54,413 nt of DNA from Lingula anatina (taxonomy: Eukaryota; Brachiopoda; Lingulata; Lingulida; Lingulidae). Where the stretch lies: the NCBI RefSeq assembly GCF_001039355.2, contig NW_019775525.1, forward strand, positions 1 through 54,413. The letters are read 5' to 3'. Every line of letters begins with the position of its first letter. Positions within the stretch are counted from its first letter, which is position 1. This document shows positions 26,524 to 39,710 of this stretch, in pieces. A program made the position numbers and the translations under genes. The notes beneath the pieces are model-generated. The model was given only the letters and a program-made list of their open reading frames with translations. It had not been told where the DNA came from and did no database searches.

Positions 26524-27047
26524 TTCCGGCCGTAGCTTCTTGTTGAAAGACAGGTAACAGCTACTTGTATTCTGGTATTCATTATACTAGTACCTCTCCC
26601 ACCCCCTGTATGTTCATGTTAGATTTTTATTTAGATTGCTGTCAAATTAGACTGGCCTTTTACGTTCATAATAAAACACATAACCGGTGTAACGTGATGA
26701 AGAGTCACCTATAACGGATGTGTCCACTCCCCATTCACTTGTACAGTTGAGCCTCGTCCTAGATTTTGACCCACTTACCGGTAGGTCAGACTAACCCTAA
26801 CCATTATAACTACAGTATATTGAGGGCGGACTTTTTGTTACACGGACCCTCAGTTTCGTAACACCGGTATTGGAAATACGCACAAGTGTCATCTAAGCCA
26901 TTTCCCTTCGGCCCGGAGTACATGTACGTTGTATTTTGACAGTATGACGAGAAGCTGTTGTTAAAGTCAGGCTGACACACAGAGTGAGGGGGAGTGATTT
27001 TATATACTTTGTACCCTGAAATTAATATCTTTCGATTTTATGTGAAA

Positions 27048-27093
<46 letters not shown>

Positions 27094-27099
27094 TTGGGG
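26408..27099. other. 5' flank of the monooxygenase gene with (CT)n and (GT)n
   Basis: Contains (CT)n then (TG)n at about 26471-26522, within 120 bases of the start codon, and (GT)n at about 27050-27088, which runs into the assembly gap. No TATA box is obvious. The promoter should lie here. Confidence 0.5.
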
Positions 27100-27341
27100 N
27101 NNNNNNNNNNNNNNNNNNNNNNNNNNNNNNNNNNNNNNNNNNNNNNNNNNNNNNNNNNNNNNNNNNNNNNNNNNNNNNNNNNNNNNNNNNNNNNNNNNNN
27201 NNNNNNNNNNNNNNNNNNNNNNNNNNNNNNNNNNNNNNNNNNNNNNNNNNNNNNNNNNNNNNNNNNNNNNNNNNNNNNNNNNNNNNNNNNNNNNNNNNNN
27301 NNNNNNNNNNNNNNNNNNNNNNNNNNNNNNNNNNNNNNNNN
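27100..27341. other. Assembly gap (242 N)
   Basis: Run of N flanked on both sides by a (GT)n/GCGCGTTGGGG motif. Any frame that crosses it is not real. Confidence 1.
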
Positions 27342-30300
27342 TGCGTGCGTGCGCGTTGGGGGGGGGGGGGTGGTAGCTAGGGATATGGGAATCTTCATGA
27401 AGTTTATGGAGTTAAAACATTCCCAGACCATCTATCAGAAGTCTCTTTATTACCTTTCCTTTAGTCATCATCTAGACGACTATATAGCAGGAGGTCTAAA
27501 TAACCTGTATTCATTGTAGACATGTCCCCATTTGTTCCCTGAGCAATGATTCTTTTCACCAAGATACTACGTCAAGACACACTCTTTTTAGGCTCTATTG
27601 TGTCTGCAACCTTGTGCGCAGTGAGTCAAAAATTTCGCGTGTGATCAAGAAAGACACCTTTTCAGCAAAATATTGAAAATCGCTCCCTGCACTGACTGGG
27701 TTCATCTGGATGTTATTCGTTCACCCTTGGTACATATGAACTCAGTGTGAGTTTTAAGTGTCGTATTGTAACTTGAGTTTTATGTGTCGTATTGTAACTT
27801 GATCGACCTCCAAACCTGTTTACAACCAGTCGCTATTGACAATTTTAATATTCTGCGTGTCAAATTAAAGAAGATGGTCATGTAACTTGTACCAAGTTAT
27901 GGTAACGTTTATTTCAGATACACGGAGCAAGGCAAACATACCGGTACACTCCTTTGGTGCACAAAAGATTTATTCTTAAATTCTCATTTTACGATCACAA
28001 TTAAAGACTGTACTTTTAAATTTATCATGTCACGGTCCAATACCACAATATATCACGAAGATCCTCTGCTTCTTCCACTATCCATTCTAATCTTTACGTC
28101 AATCTATTAACAATCCTTTTTTTTGGTTACACGGTGCGAGATAAGTGTTCCTACACAATATCTATTATTATTCGTTTTTCCTTTCCTTAACCTACATAAA
28201 CTGGATGATTCAGCAAAAATCACTTCTGTTTACTAGGTTAAAAAAGGCCGCAAATATTTGGCAGTAAAACGCGCATTTTTCGGGTGTCTACGGCTTCTTT
28301 ATAAATTAAGGTCCAGTTGCACAAATCATAAGTATTTTAAAAAACGTTTCGTGACGTTTCACATTTTATTACGTATTGATTTCTTGACATCAGTTGATTG
28401 CGAGGCGCCTTATGCAAGGAAACAGTTTCATACATGTAAGTCGTGTTTATAGTTGGACTGACGAATATCCATAAAAAACAGATCCATGCTTTATTTAACT
28501 TGTTGACTCTTCCGTCTAATATACATCTACACTTGCTTGATGTCATTTTGTTTTAAGATTAAACTTTTTTATTTGACCAAGTCTAGAGGCGACTCAGATC
28601 GACTCAGACACAAGATTTAGAAACAAACATGGTTCTCAGATTAATAAATATTCTTTAATAATCTTTCTTGTGTGATCCCGTATAGACCGAGTGGATCACG
28701 GAGAGGACGGAGGACATTTGGCACTCCATACATACCATTACTATTCTCATGTAAATCCCCCCTGTACACAATGGCGGAATCCAGGGCTGAGCCCCGCCCG
28801 CACCTGCCCCTCCCATCCCTCCCGTAGTGATTATACATGTACCATCCCCACACCCCCCATCTCACCGTAAAATGTTTGCTCATTAACAGCAACTTGTTTC
28901 CTACATATCATAGAAGAAATACTGCCTATGGTTTGGCTCGTTTCGCAATCACTTCTATCCTCGTTCCCTCAGCGCCGATCCACAGGTGTAATACTTACAT
29001 TAAGAAACGCTGGACTCCTTATTAATTCTACGGCAGAGTTGCCTCTCTTCAAAGACGATGGTGAAGTTATTTTCTCAAGACAAAAGCCTGGCAGCGGCAG
29101 AAATACCCACACCTTACCACGGTGTGTAGAGGTGATAAAGAGAGAGTGACCACGACCAGCTAGCCAAGCAGGCTTAGGAATTCATATGCATAGGGTTGCT
29201 ATTGATAGTGTATGCACACGCCTGGATGATCAAATAAAGGCACTGTTGACATTAGGTTCACCACAGGCCTCCGATCCCTTGCCAAACTATAACACCTTTA
29301 CAGGTAGTCTCATTTAATATCATTTTAGCGTAGATTTATCACGTTTGATTCACAGCTATAAGATTGCTCAGTGCCTTCGCTGGACAGAAAAAATGTGAAA
29401 ATACCTGTCCAGGTGCCTGAGTTAGACAAAATGTGTGCTTTTCCTCCGGCCAGATTAAAAAAAAACATACATTAAGGATTAAAAAGATCAAGAACAATGT
29501 CAGACTACCTGTAGGTGGTATTTTCGTATCAAATTGAAGCAAAATTCATGTTTGATAACTACTACCTACCTTGTACGTTCTATGTCTAAAGCTGAACTGG
29601 GAATTCGTTACAATGAAAAGATCAATATAACAAACAACGCACGAGTGTTGACACAGGTACCGTGCGGCCCTGCCGAAGTTACACAATATCATCAGTGTCA
29701 AGAACTAGGTCGAGATGATGGGGTCATGGTTTGGGGGGATGGGGGAGCGCTGGAGGGCTATGGGAATAACAATAGGCTAGGTGGAGCCGATCCCGGTGTA
29801 ACAGGAATGGAAGGAACCGTAGTCCGCTTCCCATTACTTTGTACAGGTGACATTCGTCCAATATATTAACCCCAATACTCCAACTAACCCTAACCTCTGT
29901 TAATCATATGGGTCCCTGACTTCCATTCCTAGGACTTCTATTCCTGTCACACCGTTACTCATAACTGGCAGGCTTCCAAATCCCAACACAGTTATATACA
30001 TGCAATTAAGACTACTACTGTTGTTGTTGTCCATCTTCTTCTTCTATTTCTTCTTCTTCTTCTTAATTATCATTATAGAAAACTAAAATAAAATATAAAA
30101 TATAAGTAGTTGCAATTCAAAACGATTAATTGGTCCTTTAATGCACCGTTATTTTATTTTTTACTGCACAAATATTTTCTAAGGGTTATATGTGAACGCT
30201 TTTTACTTAATTGACGTGCCTCGAATTCAATTACCAGTAAGCTCAAAGTTGGACACAAAGTAGCGGTACACAAATTGTTACATGCATCACCGCTATTTTT

Positions 30301-31217
30301 CTTCTTCCAGGTGATATGGTTTGTCGAATGAATAACGCAAGGTCCAGTCGTTGTTTTCTGACTATGAAACTATTTTATTCTGATGAAGACTTTTTTTGCA
30401 ATATACAACGACGATATAATATCGGCTGCTAGAAAAACAGTGATGTTGTAACGTCTGATGCTCCGAACGGTATGTGTGTTGCGGTATCAACCCGCTCCCT
30501 TTTTATTCTATTCTGCCACTAAAGCCGAACAGCGGTCGTATTTTCCAGATGGTGCCCCGAAATATTCGGAGTATCCTCCAGCTGTAGCTTTCCCCAACCA
30601 AGAATGAAATAAAGATAAACATATGAAATGCTTATCCCGGATCTTTCCAGCCTCGATCCTTTAGCTATTAAGTGAGTTGATAAAAACAAACCATACACTT
30701 TTGATTGTTGTGTGTTGTCGATAAAAACTGACCCCTCGACTTATAGTCTAACGCATACATAAATAAAATCACTATGACACATGCACTACACTCAGCACTG
30801 TCTCCCCTGCCATTATGTAATGTCAAGAAGCCCGCTTTATTCATCCGTTTCGCTATACTTTGGTTATATTTTTTTACATCAATCTATCAGTGTATTCTGG
30901 ATGGCGTTGCTCCGCCAGGTTGTAAGGGGATAAGCTGAATCTCTATGATACACACCTCTAGTCTGGCCGAAACGAATCATCACATTTTTGGGTTATCAAT
31001 GTTAAGTACTTTAAAAAGAACTTAAAAAATTACGAATCTATGAATAAAAGAAATTCCAAGTTTAGATTTACCGCCTAGGGTACGAATAATCTTGTTTTAT
31101 CCGATAATTGAAAAAGTCCAGTTTCACCTGCTACTCGTAGTACATGTACTTAGCAAACACACAACGTTTTATAACGTTACCATGAGGTTACCACAACGTT
31201 TTTTTTTATTGCTATAA
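27342..31217. repeat. ~4-kb tandem duplication D2, left copy (A)
   Basis: Nearly identical to 31468-35320, at an offset of about 4103-4128. It starts with GCGTGCGCGTTGGGG beside the N gap. Similarity stops at 31217, inside a small inverted-repeat element that is complete only in the right copy. Frames such as 28258-28452 (+) occur in both copies, but the duplication is too recent for that to indicate coding. No domain recognised. Confidence 0.92.
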
Positions 31218-31466
31218 GGATTCATGTTGATTCACCGTATAGATCTTGGTAATAATAGAAGTATAAATATTTAGATGCATCTAGAAAGATCTACATAATA
31301 GTTGTTGAATACAGTCCGAGCTTTCGGCCCCTGGGCCTTCTTCGGGGAATATGAACAAAAAGTAAAAAAACGTAAAAAAACAAACTCCATGGATACGTGA
31401 CGTCGGTGATGTGTTGAAGACATGCGGTGGTCCAAATAGCCTTTTTCATCTTTTCCGGAAATGGAA
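31218..31466. other. Unique segment between D2 copies with PLE-like 3' motif
   Basis: Absent from the right copy. It contains GTCCGAGCTTTCGGCC and GGGCCTTCTTCGGGG (about 31314-31346), whose complement reads CCCCGAAGAAGG, a stem, then CCGAAAGC. This resembles the hammerhead-like sequence near the ends of Penelope-like elements, but the core is not consensus, so it would be a relic at best. Confidence 0.35.
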
Positions 31467-31467
31467 N

Positions 31468-34400
31468 CGTGCGCGTTGGGGGTGGGGGGTGGGGTGGGTG
31501 GTAGCTAGGGATATGGGAATCTTCATGAAGTTTATGGAGTTAAAACATTCCCAGACCATCTATCAGAAGTCTCTTTATTACCTTTCCTTTAGTCATCATC
31601 TAGACGACTATATAGCAGGAGGTCTAAATAACCTGTATTCATTGTAGACATGTCCCTATTTGTTCCCTGAGCAATGATTCTTTTCACCAAGATACTACGT
31701 CAAGACACATTCTTTTTCGGCTCTATTGTGTCTGCAACCTTGTGTGCAGTGAGTCAAAAATTTCGCGTGTGATCAAGAAAGACGCCTTTTCAGCAAAATA
31801 TTGAAAATCGCTCTCTGCACTGACTGGGTTCATCTGGATGTTATTCGTTCACCCTTGGTACATATGAACTCAGTGTGAGTTTTATGTGTCGTATTGTAAC
31901 TTGATCGACCTCCAAACCTGTTTACAACCAGTCGCTATTGACAATTTTAATATTCTGCGTGTCAAATTAAAGAAGATGGTCATGTAACTTGTACCAAGTT
32001 ATGGTAACGTTTATTTCAGATACACGGAGCAAGGCAAACATACCGGTACACTCCTTTGGTGCACAAAAGATTTATTCTTAAATTCTCATTTTACGATCAC
32101 AATTAAAGACTGTACTTTTAAATTTATCATGTCACGGTCCAATACCACAATATATCACGAAGATCCTCTGCTTCTTCCACTATCCATTCTAATCTTTACG
32201 TCAATCTATTAACAATCCTTTTTTTTTGTTACACGGTGCGAGATAAGTGTTCCTACACAGTATCTATTATTATTCGTTTTTCCTTTCCATAACCTACATA
32301 AACTGGATGATTCAGCAAAAATCACTTCTGTTTACTAGGTTAAAAAAGGCCGCAAATATTTGGCAGTAAAACGCGCATTTTTCGGGTGTCTACGGCTTCT
32401 TTATAAATTAAGGTCCAGTTGCACAAATCATAAGTATTTTAAAAAACGTTTCGTGACGTTTCACATTTTATTACGTATTGATTTCTTGACATCAGTTGAT
32501 TGCGAGGCGCCTTATGCAAGGAAACAGTTTCATACATGTAAGTCGTGTTTATAGTTGGACTGACGAATATCCATAAAAAACAGATCAATGCTTTATTTAA
32601 CTTGTTGACTCTTCCGTCTAATATACATCTACACTTGCTTGATGTCATTTTGTTTTAAGATTAAACTTTTTTATTTGACCAAGTCTAGAGGCGACTCAGA
32701 TCGACTCAGACACAAGATTTAGAAACAAACATGGTTCTCAGATTAATAAATATTCTTTAATAATCTTTCTTGTGTGATCCCGTATAGACCGAGTGGATCA
32801 CGGAGAGGACGGAGGACGTTTGGCACTCCATACATATCATTACTATTCTCATGTAAATCCCCCCTGTACACAATGGCGGGATCCAGGGCTGAGCCCCGCC
32901 CGCACCTGCCCCTCCCATCCCTCCCGTAGTGATTATACATGTACCATCCCCACACCCCCCATCTCACCGTAAAATGTTTGCTCATTAACAGCAACTTGTT
33001 TCCTACATATCATAGAAGAAATACTGCCTATGGTTTGGCTCGTTTCGCAATCACTTCTATCCTCGTTCCCTCAGCGTCGATCCACAGGTGTAATACTTAC
33101 ATTAAGAAACGCTGGACTCCTTATTAATTCTACGGCAGAGTTGCCTCTCTTCAAAGACGATGGTGAAGTTATTTTCTCAAGACAAAGGCCTGGCAGCGGC
33201 AGAAATACCCACACCTTACCACGGTGTGTAGAGGTGATAAAGAGAGAGTGACCGCGACCAGCTAGCCAAGCAGGCTTAGGAATTCATATGCATAGGGTTG
33301 CTATAGAAAGTGTATGCACACGCCTGGATGATCAAATAAAGGCACTGTTGACATTAGGTTCACCACAGGCCTGCGATCCCTTGCCAAACTATAACACCTT
33401 TACAGGTAGTCTCATTTAATATCATTTTTAGCGTAGATTTATCGCGTTTGATTTACAGCTATTAGATTGCTCAGTGCCTTCGCTGGGCAGAAAAAATGTG
33501 AAAATACCTGTCCAGGTGCCTGAGTTAGACAAATGTGTGCTTTTCCTCCGGCCAGATTAAAAATAAAAAACTTCATTAAGGATTTAAAAGATCAAGAACA
33601 ATGTCAGACTACCTGTAGGTGGTATTTTCGCATCAAATTGAAGCAAAATTCATGTTAGATAACAACTACCTAGTACCTACCTTGTACGCTCTGTGTGTAA
33701 AGCTGAACTGAGAATTCGTTACAATGAAAAGATCAATATAACAAACAGCGCACGAGTGTTGACACAGGTACCGTGCAGCCCTGCCGAAGTTACACAATAC
33801 CCTTCAGGGTCAAGAACTAGGTCGAGATGATGGGGTCATGGTTTGGGGGCGCTGGAGGGCTATGGGAATAACAATAGGCTAGGTGGAGCCGATCCCGGTG
33901 TAACAGGAATGGAAGGAACCGTAGTCCGCTTCCTATTACTTTGTACAGGTGACATTCGTCCAATATATTAACCCCAATACTCCAACTAACCCTAACCTCT
34001 GTTAATCATATGGGTCCCTGACTTCCAATTTCTAGGACTTCTATTCCTGTCACACCGTTACTAACTGACAGGCTTCCAAATCCCAACACAGTTATATACA
34101 TGCAATTAAGACTACTACTGTTGTTGTTTTTGTTCTTCTTCTTCTTCTTCTTAATAATTATTATAGAAAACTAAAATAAAATATATGTAGTTGCAATTCA
34201 AACCGATTAATTTGTCTTTTAATGCACCGTTATTTTATTTTTTAATGCACAAATATTTTCTAAGGGTAATATATGTTAACGCTTTTTACTTAATTGACGT
34301 GCTTCGAATTCTAGCAACAATTACCAGTAAGCTCAAAGTTGGACACAAAGTAGCGGTACACAAATTGTTACATGTATCACCGCTATTTTTCTTCTTCTCG

Positions 34401-35320
34401 GTGATATGGTTTGTCGAATGAATAACGCAAGGTCCAGTCGTTGTTTTCTGACTATGAAACTATTTTATTCTAATGAAGACTCTTTCTGCAATACACAACG
34501 ACGATAGTATCGGCTGCTAGAAAAAATCAGTGATACGTGTTCTGATGCTCAGAAAGGTATGTGTGTTGCGGTATCATCCTGCTCCCCTTTTCATTCTATT
34601 CGGCCACCACACCCAAACAGCGGCCGTATTTTCCAGATGGTGCCCGAAATGTTCGGAGTTCTAACTTTCCCCAAACAAGAATGAGATAAAGATAAACATT
34701 TGAAATGTTCATCCCGGATCTTCCCAGCCTCGATCATTTAGATATTAAGTAAGGTGATAAAAACAAACCGTACACTTTTGATTATTGTCCGATCTGTTGC
34801 CGATGAAAACTGACCCTCTAAAAAATCTAACACAAACATACATAAAATCACTAGGACACATGCACTACACTCAGCACTGTCTCGTCTGCCATTAATTGAA
34901 TGTCAAGAAGCCCGCTTTCTTCACCCGTTTCGCTATACTTTTGTTATATTTTTTCACATCAATCTATCAGTGCATTCTAGCTGGCGTTGTTCCGCCAAGT
35001 TGTAGGGGGATAAGCTGAATCTCTATGATACACACCTCTAGTCTGGCCGAAACGAATCATCACATTTTTGGCCGAAACGAATCATCACATTTTTGGGTTA
35101 TCAATGTTAAGTACTTTAAAAAGAACTTAAAAAATTACGAATCTATGAATAAAAGAAATTCCAAGTTTAGATTTACCGCCTAGGGTACGAATAATCTTTT
35201 TTTATCCGATAATTGAAAAAAGCCAGTTTCACCTGCTACTCGTAGTACATGTACTTAGCAAACACACAACGTTTTATAACGTTACCATGAGGTTACCACA
35301 ACGTTTTTTTTTATTGCTAT
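31468..35320. repeat. ~4-kb tandem duplication D2, right copy (B)
   Basis: Starts straight after the single N at 31467 and tracks the left copy with scattered SNPs and indels. One internal event is a 28-bp tandem doubling around GGCCGAAACGAATCATCAC at about 35046-35095. No gene recognised inside. Confidence 0.92.
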
Positions 35321-35362
35321 ATAAACGTTATTCTAACGTTATTATAACGTGCTGTGTTTGCT
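35257..35362. mobile_element. Small palindromic MITE-like element
   Basis: About 106 bp bounded by inverted ends: AGCAAACACACAACGTTTTA at the left and the complement of ACGTGCTGTGTTTGCT at the right. Multiple AACGTT palindromes lie inside. A truncated copy (left half only) sits at 31154-31217 in the left D2 copy. It is too short to encode anything and the target duplication is not clear. Confidence 0.6.
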
Positions 35363-37659
35363 GGATAGTTGACATTCTACTAACCCCTGTAGGAGTATTC
35401 CTTTTCTCCCCTACATCGATGCTCTCTTAGATCACTACTTTCCCGCACCGTAATTACAGGGTACCTGTGCCTCCCCCCCCCCCAATCATTATTCCCTCAT
35501 AGTATCAATTTACCACTGGTCAAATCAGGGAATTATAGCAGAAAATAATTCCCTGTTCAAGCTGTGGCGATATCATTTCATTAACTATCATGTGTACATG
35601 TAGTATCAATTCTTTACGTTTTTATATGCATTGATTGAGGGATAACTGAATATTTTTTTTTGAAAAATAAAATACAAAGGTTCCCTGGATGTTGTAAATG
35701 TACTTGTACACACCGTGTATACAGGTAAAACTGGCACGCATACTGTCGGGTGACTGATACGGTGCCTGATAAGAGACCAGGTGTTACTTGTTCGGTATAG
35801 GGTGTGCCGTACCTCCGGTCTTTCCTCGGTAATTAACACCTTTTAATGTTGTGCGCTAAACAGGTGAGGCAGGTAATTTCGACTCCCTCCTTAATGATAA
35901 TTACATTGTTTACCATGTCTTACACTAGCAAATGAACAGACATTATGGTAAAAAATGTTGGAAATTCGGTCTGGCAAGTGTGGAAATTCGGTCTGACAAG
36001 TGTGGAAATTCGGTCTGGCAAGTGTGGAAATTGTGTTAGACTGAAACAAAATCCATAAATCCAAAACAAATTATAGAATTTATTTGATGTTTAAATGATT
36101 TCAGGTGTTATTATCACCGTTCTCTATTACGGACAATCATTCTTCCCATACGTAGTGTGTTCCGTATATTTCATAATTTGAAATATTTTTTAGACACAAA
36201 AAATATATTTTCACACTTTAACACTAAACATATGTATAACTTATCACATACACGGCTAGACTTTATTTATAATCCATTTATTGTCTTTACTTTGTGCATT
36301 TTGTAGAAATTTGGTGCCGTATCATTAAAATATTTGCCTCCCTAGAAAATGTGATGGTGCTTTGTAAGTTGACATTCCACGTAATTTTTCCTAACAAAAA
36401 CCTGTACAGATATATATATATATAAATATTTTGTACCGGTACTGTGATTGAGGGCATCTGTCATAGAACAGGTTTACTGTGTCAGTAGATTTTATAAAAT
36501 ATTAATATTTGTTCTTGGTACTCGAGTTTCAGATATTCAGTCATTGTCCTGGGACACTAAGTTTTCAGTCTGAAAATGATCTTTTTAACACTTCAGGGGG
36601 CAATGTAGGTTAGAGACTTTCTCTTAAAATAAAGGTCTTAGCTTTTTTATTCCTGTCATATTCATTAAATGTATCTTCAAAACATCTAGTTATGCTTGGA
36701 ACACAGCTCCAACTTCATCGTGTGACGTAATATTGGGATTTTGGGGACACAAACACCATTTTTAAACACCTGTTTTTCTCAGGCACCTGGACAGCTATAA
36801 ACATGCTTTTAATAGTATTATAACACTTGAACAAAGTACAACAAAAGAGAGTCAGGGATTTTTCTTTAGAGACTTATTGTTTTTTTTATCTTTAAAAACG
36901 TGAAATTACATCAAAATATTAAGGAATTTTCACTTTCAAAGTCAATAAATTGGAAAGGAGAGGATCAATCAAATTTTCTTAGAAAAGCACTTTTAGTGCA
37001 TACTTTTCTTAATTAGCATGGTGAAATTGGTCTCCCTAAGGTGTACAGGTAGGCAGTTATAGCTCGCTCCAATAACGCTATCTCGTCAATCTTGCAAGCG
37101 AAGAAAACGAGCGAAAACCCTTTCAGGGAGGTTAATTGACCAAATTAGCAAATTAAATCGTTGACAGCTTTACCTGTTATCGTTCTGACGATCTCGAAGA
37201 TGGGTACTCTGTTGCCGGTTGAAATTAGCTTTTGGATGTCAGAAAATCTTATTTTTGTATCAATCTCACCTCCTGTTAGTAACTTCAAGGGGTTACCGCT
37301 AGCACTGCCAGAATGAATGACAGGCAATCAAGTAAGCTGTAACTACTCAACCAATCGCGTCAATTGACGTCGGGGGAAGTGTTAGGGATGCGCTCTAGGA
37401 TGTGCACACAATAGCAGCATCTCAGGCGGTCTTGTCCACATTCGCCGAGCGAAAAATGTTTCGAAAACACGGTCGTGTTACAGGACGCCGATCGGACCAT
37501 CAACAAATGAATAAGAAAGTGATTAATAAATTGAGCATAATTTGATAAACACATGAAATTGAGCAGAAAGAATGATCCATCAAAGGTTTATTGTCGGCAT
37601 TAATTGAAATGTAAATATAATGCAGAATAATAATAATTGATGTTAGAATAATTTATTTT
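35363..37659. other. Gene-free AT-rich region
   Basis: No coding sequence recognised. Contains three and a half tandem copies of a 22-bp unit (TGGAAATTCGGTCTGGCAAG...) at 35959-36031 and a short (TA)n at about 36410-36424. Confidence 0.5.
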
Positions 37660-38034
37660 TTACATAACACACGGTCTTTTCGGATGTCCTTTTCTGGGTT
37701 TTTGGCATGTCTTGCATCTGGGAACCTTTGCGGGTTGGTGAAAATTACCAGATTTGTACGCATCTTCTTCGCATTTTCTAAACGCGTCCATTTGTTTCAG
37801 CTTTTGTCTGCGGGCATGTCGTCGATTCTCCTTGTTCACACTACATGTAACTGTTTCGCACTTTTTAATTCGTACTTCATCGGCCTTCTGAAATTCTTCC
37901 CTTGCCATTTTTGTAAAGTCCAAACCTGCCCGATTGAAAATTACTTTATTAGTAACCGTTTGACCGTCATTGAAATTGGACAAGGCCATATACAAACCAA
38001 GTGTCACGGCACTGGGGGTTTGATACTGGTCTTG
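37660..38034 (-). pseudogene. C-terminal fragment of a Mutator-like (MULE-type) transposase
   Basis: An open minus-strand frame runs from the single N at 38035 to a TAA at 37660-37662, about 124 codons. It reads TPSAVTLGLYMALSNFNDG, then a Lys/Arg/Glu-rich helix region (RIKKCETV, RRHARRQKLKQ), then YKSGNF and a Cys cluster CKTCQKPRKGHPKRPC. The order resembles the C-terminal part of Mutator-domain proteins common in marine invertebrate genomes: aliphatic LGLY and FNDG motif, charged helix, YxxGxF, terminal zinc-knuckle-like cysteines. That match is from memory. No N-terminal catalytic part is present on the other side of the N, so the copy is truncated or broken by the assembly join. Alternatively it is an unrelated domesticated small protein. 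Confidence 0.5.
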
Positions 38035-38035
38035 N

Positions 38036-38639
38036 CAGCGTGGTCCGATATACCGGTTAATTCAGGATCCTTGGGTGCTGAGTCTGGTAGTTGGGTAGGC
38101 CTGATGCTTCTGCTATAGCACTGCAGAAAATAATGCTTCATCGGTAGCTTAATATTTTGTGCAGCTGATGATGATGTGAGTTTCCCAAACTTTATGAGGC
38201 TTTCTTGTCTTAAGACGTTTAACAAACATTTAACTTCAATGAAATGTTTTTCTTTGCGTAGGCCTACTTATAGCAACATTTTACTATGGTCAAGTCTTGA
38301 AAATTTCGTTGCTTAAAAATTAATTCATATTTTTAATTGTGTAAATCTGACTAATTTTTTAAAATTACCTCTCTCCGACTCCTGGGTATGACAAAATTTT
38401 CAAAAATCCGGCCTTTGTGCTTTTATCCTTAGCGGCTGTTATCTTTGACGCTCCTATATTGTGGGATATTTATTACTACTTCCTAAGTCATTTTCTGGTG
38501 GTAAATAATAATCTATTTATTAGTGCATCTCGATTAAGTTATATTTAACCTAAGATCTAATATACCAAAGATTCGACACTCGGCAATTCTTGAAAGGGTA
38601 ATCCGATTAACTGTGGAAAGATGTTTGTACGGCGGAAGT
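38036..38639. other. Gene-free stretch right of the N join
   Basis: The minus-strand frame up to 38225 has no recognised domain and does not continue the transposase frame convincingly. Otherwise AT-rich non-coding. Confidence 0.4.
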
Positions 38640-38698
38640 AGTCAGTCGCGTTGTGTTCGTGCGGAGGTCGAGCTCTGTTGCATGTGGGCGATTTCAAG
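38640..38698 (+). other. Possible 5' non-coding exon end
   Basis: A locally GC-richer patch ends in TTCAAG|GTAGGTAAAT, a good donor. The next good acceptor with an ATG directly behind it is at 39718-39719 (TTTTCAG|ATG). This could be the first exon of the decayed repeat-borne gene described at 39720-40445. Low certainty. Confidence 0.3.
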
Positions 38699-39000
38699 GT
38701 AGGTAAATTACCACTTTTAGTCTTTAAGTTTCTCTGAAAATGTATGTGCAGAAGGGAAAACTAACAGGGTTCACTTGTGTGTAAAATTTGCAATATTTTG
38801 GAGCAGATGTCATCGTGAAAAATTGCCTTCAATCCGTTGTTGCATTCTAATTAGCAATATGGTGATGAACAAGCGAGTCTGAATGCCTTGTTACCTAAGG
38901 TCTAACACAGTCAATTTGATCTTTTATACGTTGGATTTTATATTATTAATGACTGAATAACACGTTGGTTTATTTGGTTGATAATTTAATTTAAAACAGC

Positions 39001-39640
39001 TTCGTTTTCTATGAAAATTTAAACAATAATTCAGGCAATAAAGCAAGATGGCGGTGCAGATCATAACCTCAGGGGTTCAAAAGCAAAGCCGTACACGAAA
39101 GTGGGTCTGTACAATGCGTTGGCAGTTTAACTATGTCCATCAAAACAAGTAGTGGACAGTCCTAGGGATAAACTTAGTTAAGATTTAGTTTGTTTTCTTA
39201 GAAATATTTATCGGTAAAGATGACGATAAAACAAGATGGCAGGGACTATCATTATCGAGGGGCTTCAAATGCAAAGCCAAACACGAAATTGGATCTGTAC
39301 TTTGCATTGACAGTTAAACTGTGTCCATCTATAAACAAGTAGTGGAAGGTCTTAGGGATAAACTTAGTTAAAATTTAGCTTGTTTTCTTAGAAATATTTA
39401 TCGGTAAAGATGACGATAAAACAAGATGGCGGCGACTATCGTTATCGAGGGGCTTCAAAAGCAAAGCCGAACACGAAAGTGGACCTGTACTTTGCGTTGA
39501 CAGTTAAACTGTGTCCATCTAAACAAGTAGTGGAAGGTCTTAGGGATAAACTTAGATAAAATTAACGTAGTTTCTTAGAAATATTCATTGGTAAAGATGA
39601 CTATCGTTATCAATGGGCTACAAATGATGGTATTTTTATC
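39001..39640. repeat. ~190-bp tandem repeat with AAGATGGCGG cores
   Basis: Three full units and a partial fourth. Units start near 39044, 39232 and 39422 (spacing 188 and 190) at CAAGATGGC. Each continues through AAAGCAAAGCC and GTGTCCATC to GAAATATTTATCGGTAAAG. The core CAAGATGGCGG is YY1-like in units 1 and 3; unit 2 reads CAAGATGGCAGG. Confidence 0.85.
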
Positions 39641-39710
39641 CGTGATTTATACCTAAGTAAAACAATGTGGTAAAATGTGTCTCACATCCTTATAATTATT
39701 ATTTTTGTTT

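Noticed and set aside
26994-27519. Long frames crossing the N gap at 27100-27341
   Set aside because: They are mostly unknown bases flanked by (GT)n. No coding evidence.
28258-28452. Identical 64-codon frames in both D2 copies
   Set aside because: Identity follows from a recent duplication or haplotype copy, so it does not show selection. No domain.
35959-36031. 22-bp repeat considered as a CRISPR-like array
   Set aside because: The units are directly contiguous with no spacers, in an animal genome. It is a simple minisatellite.
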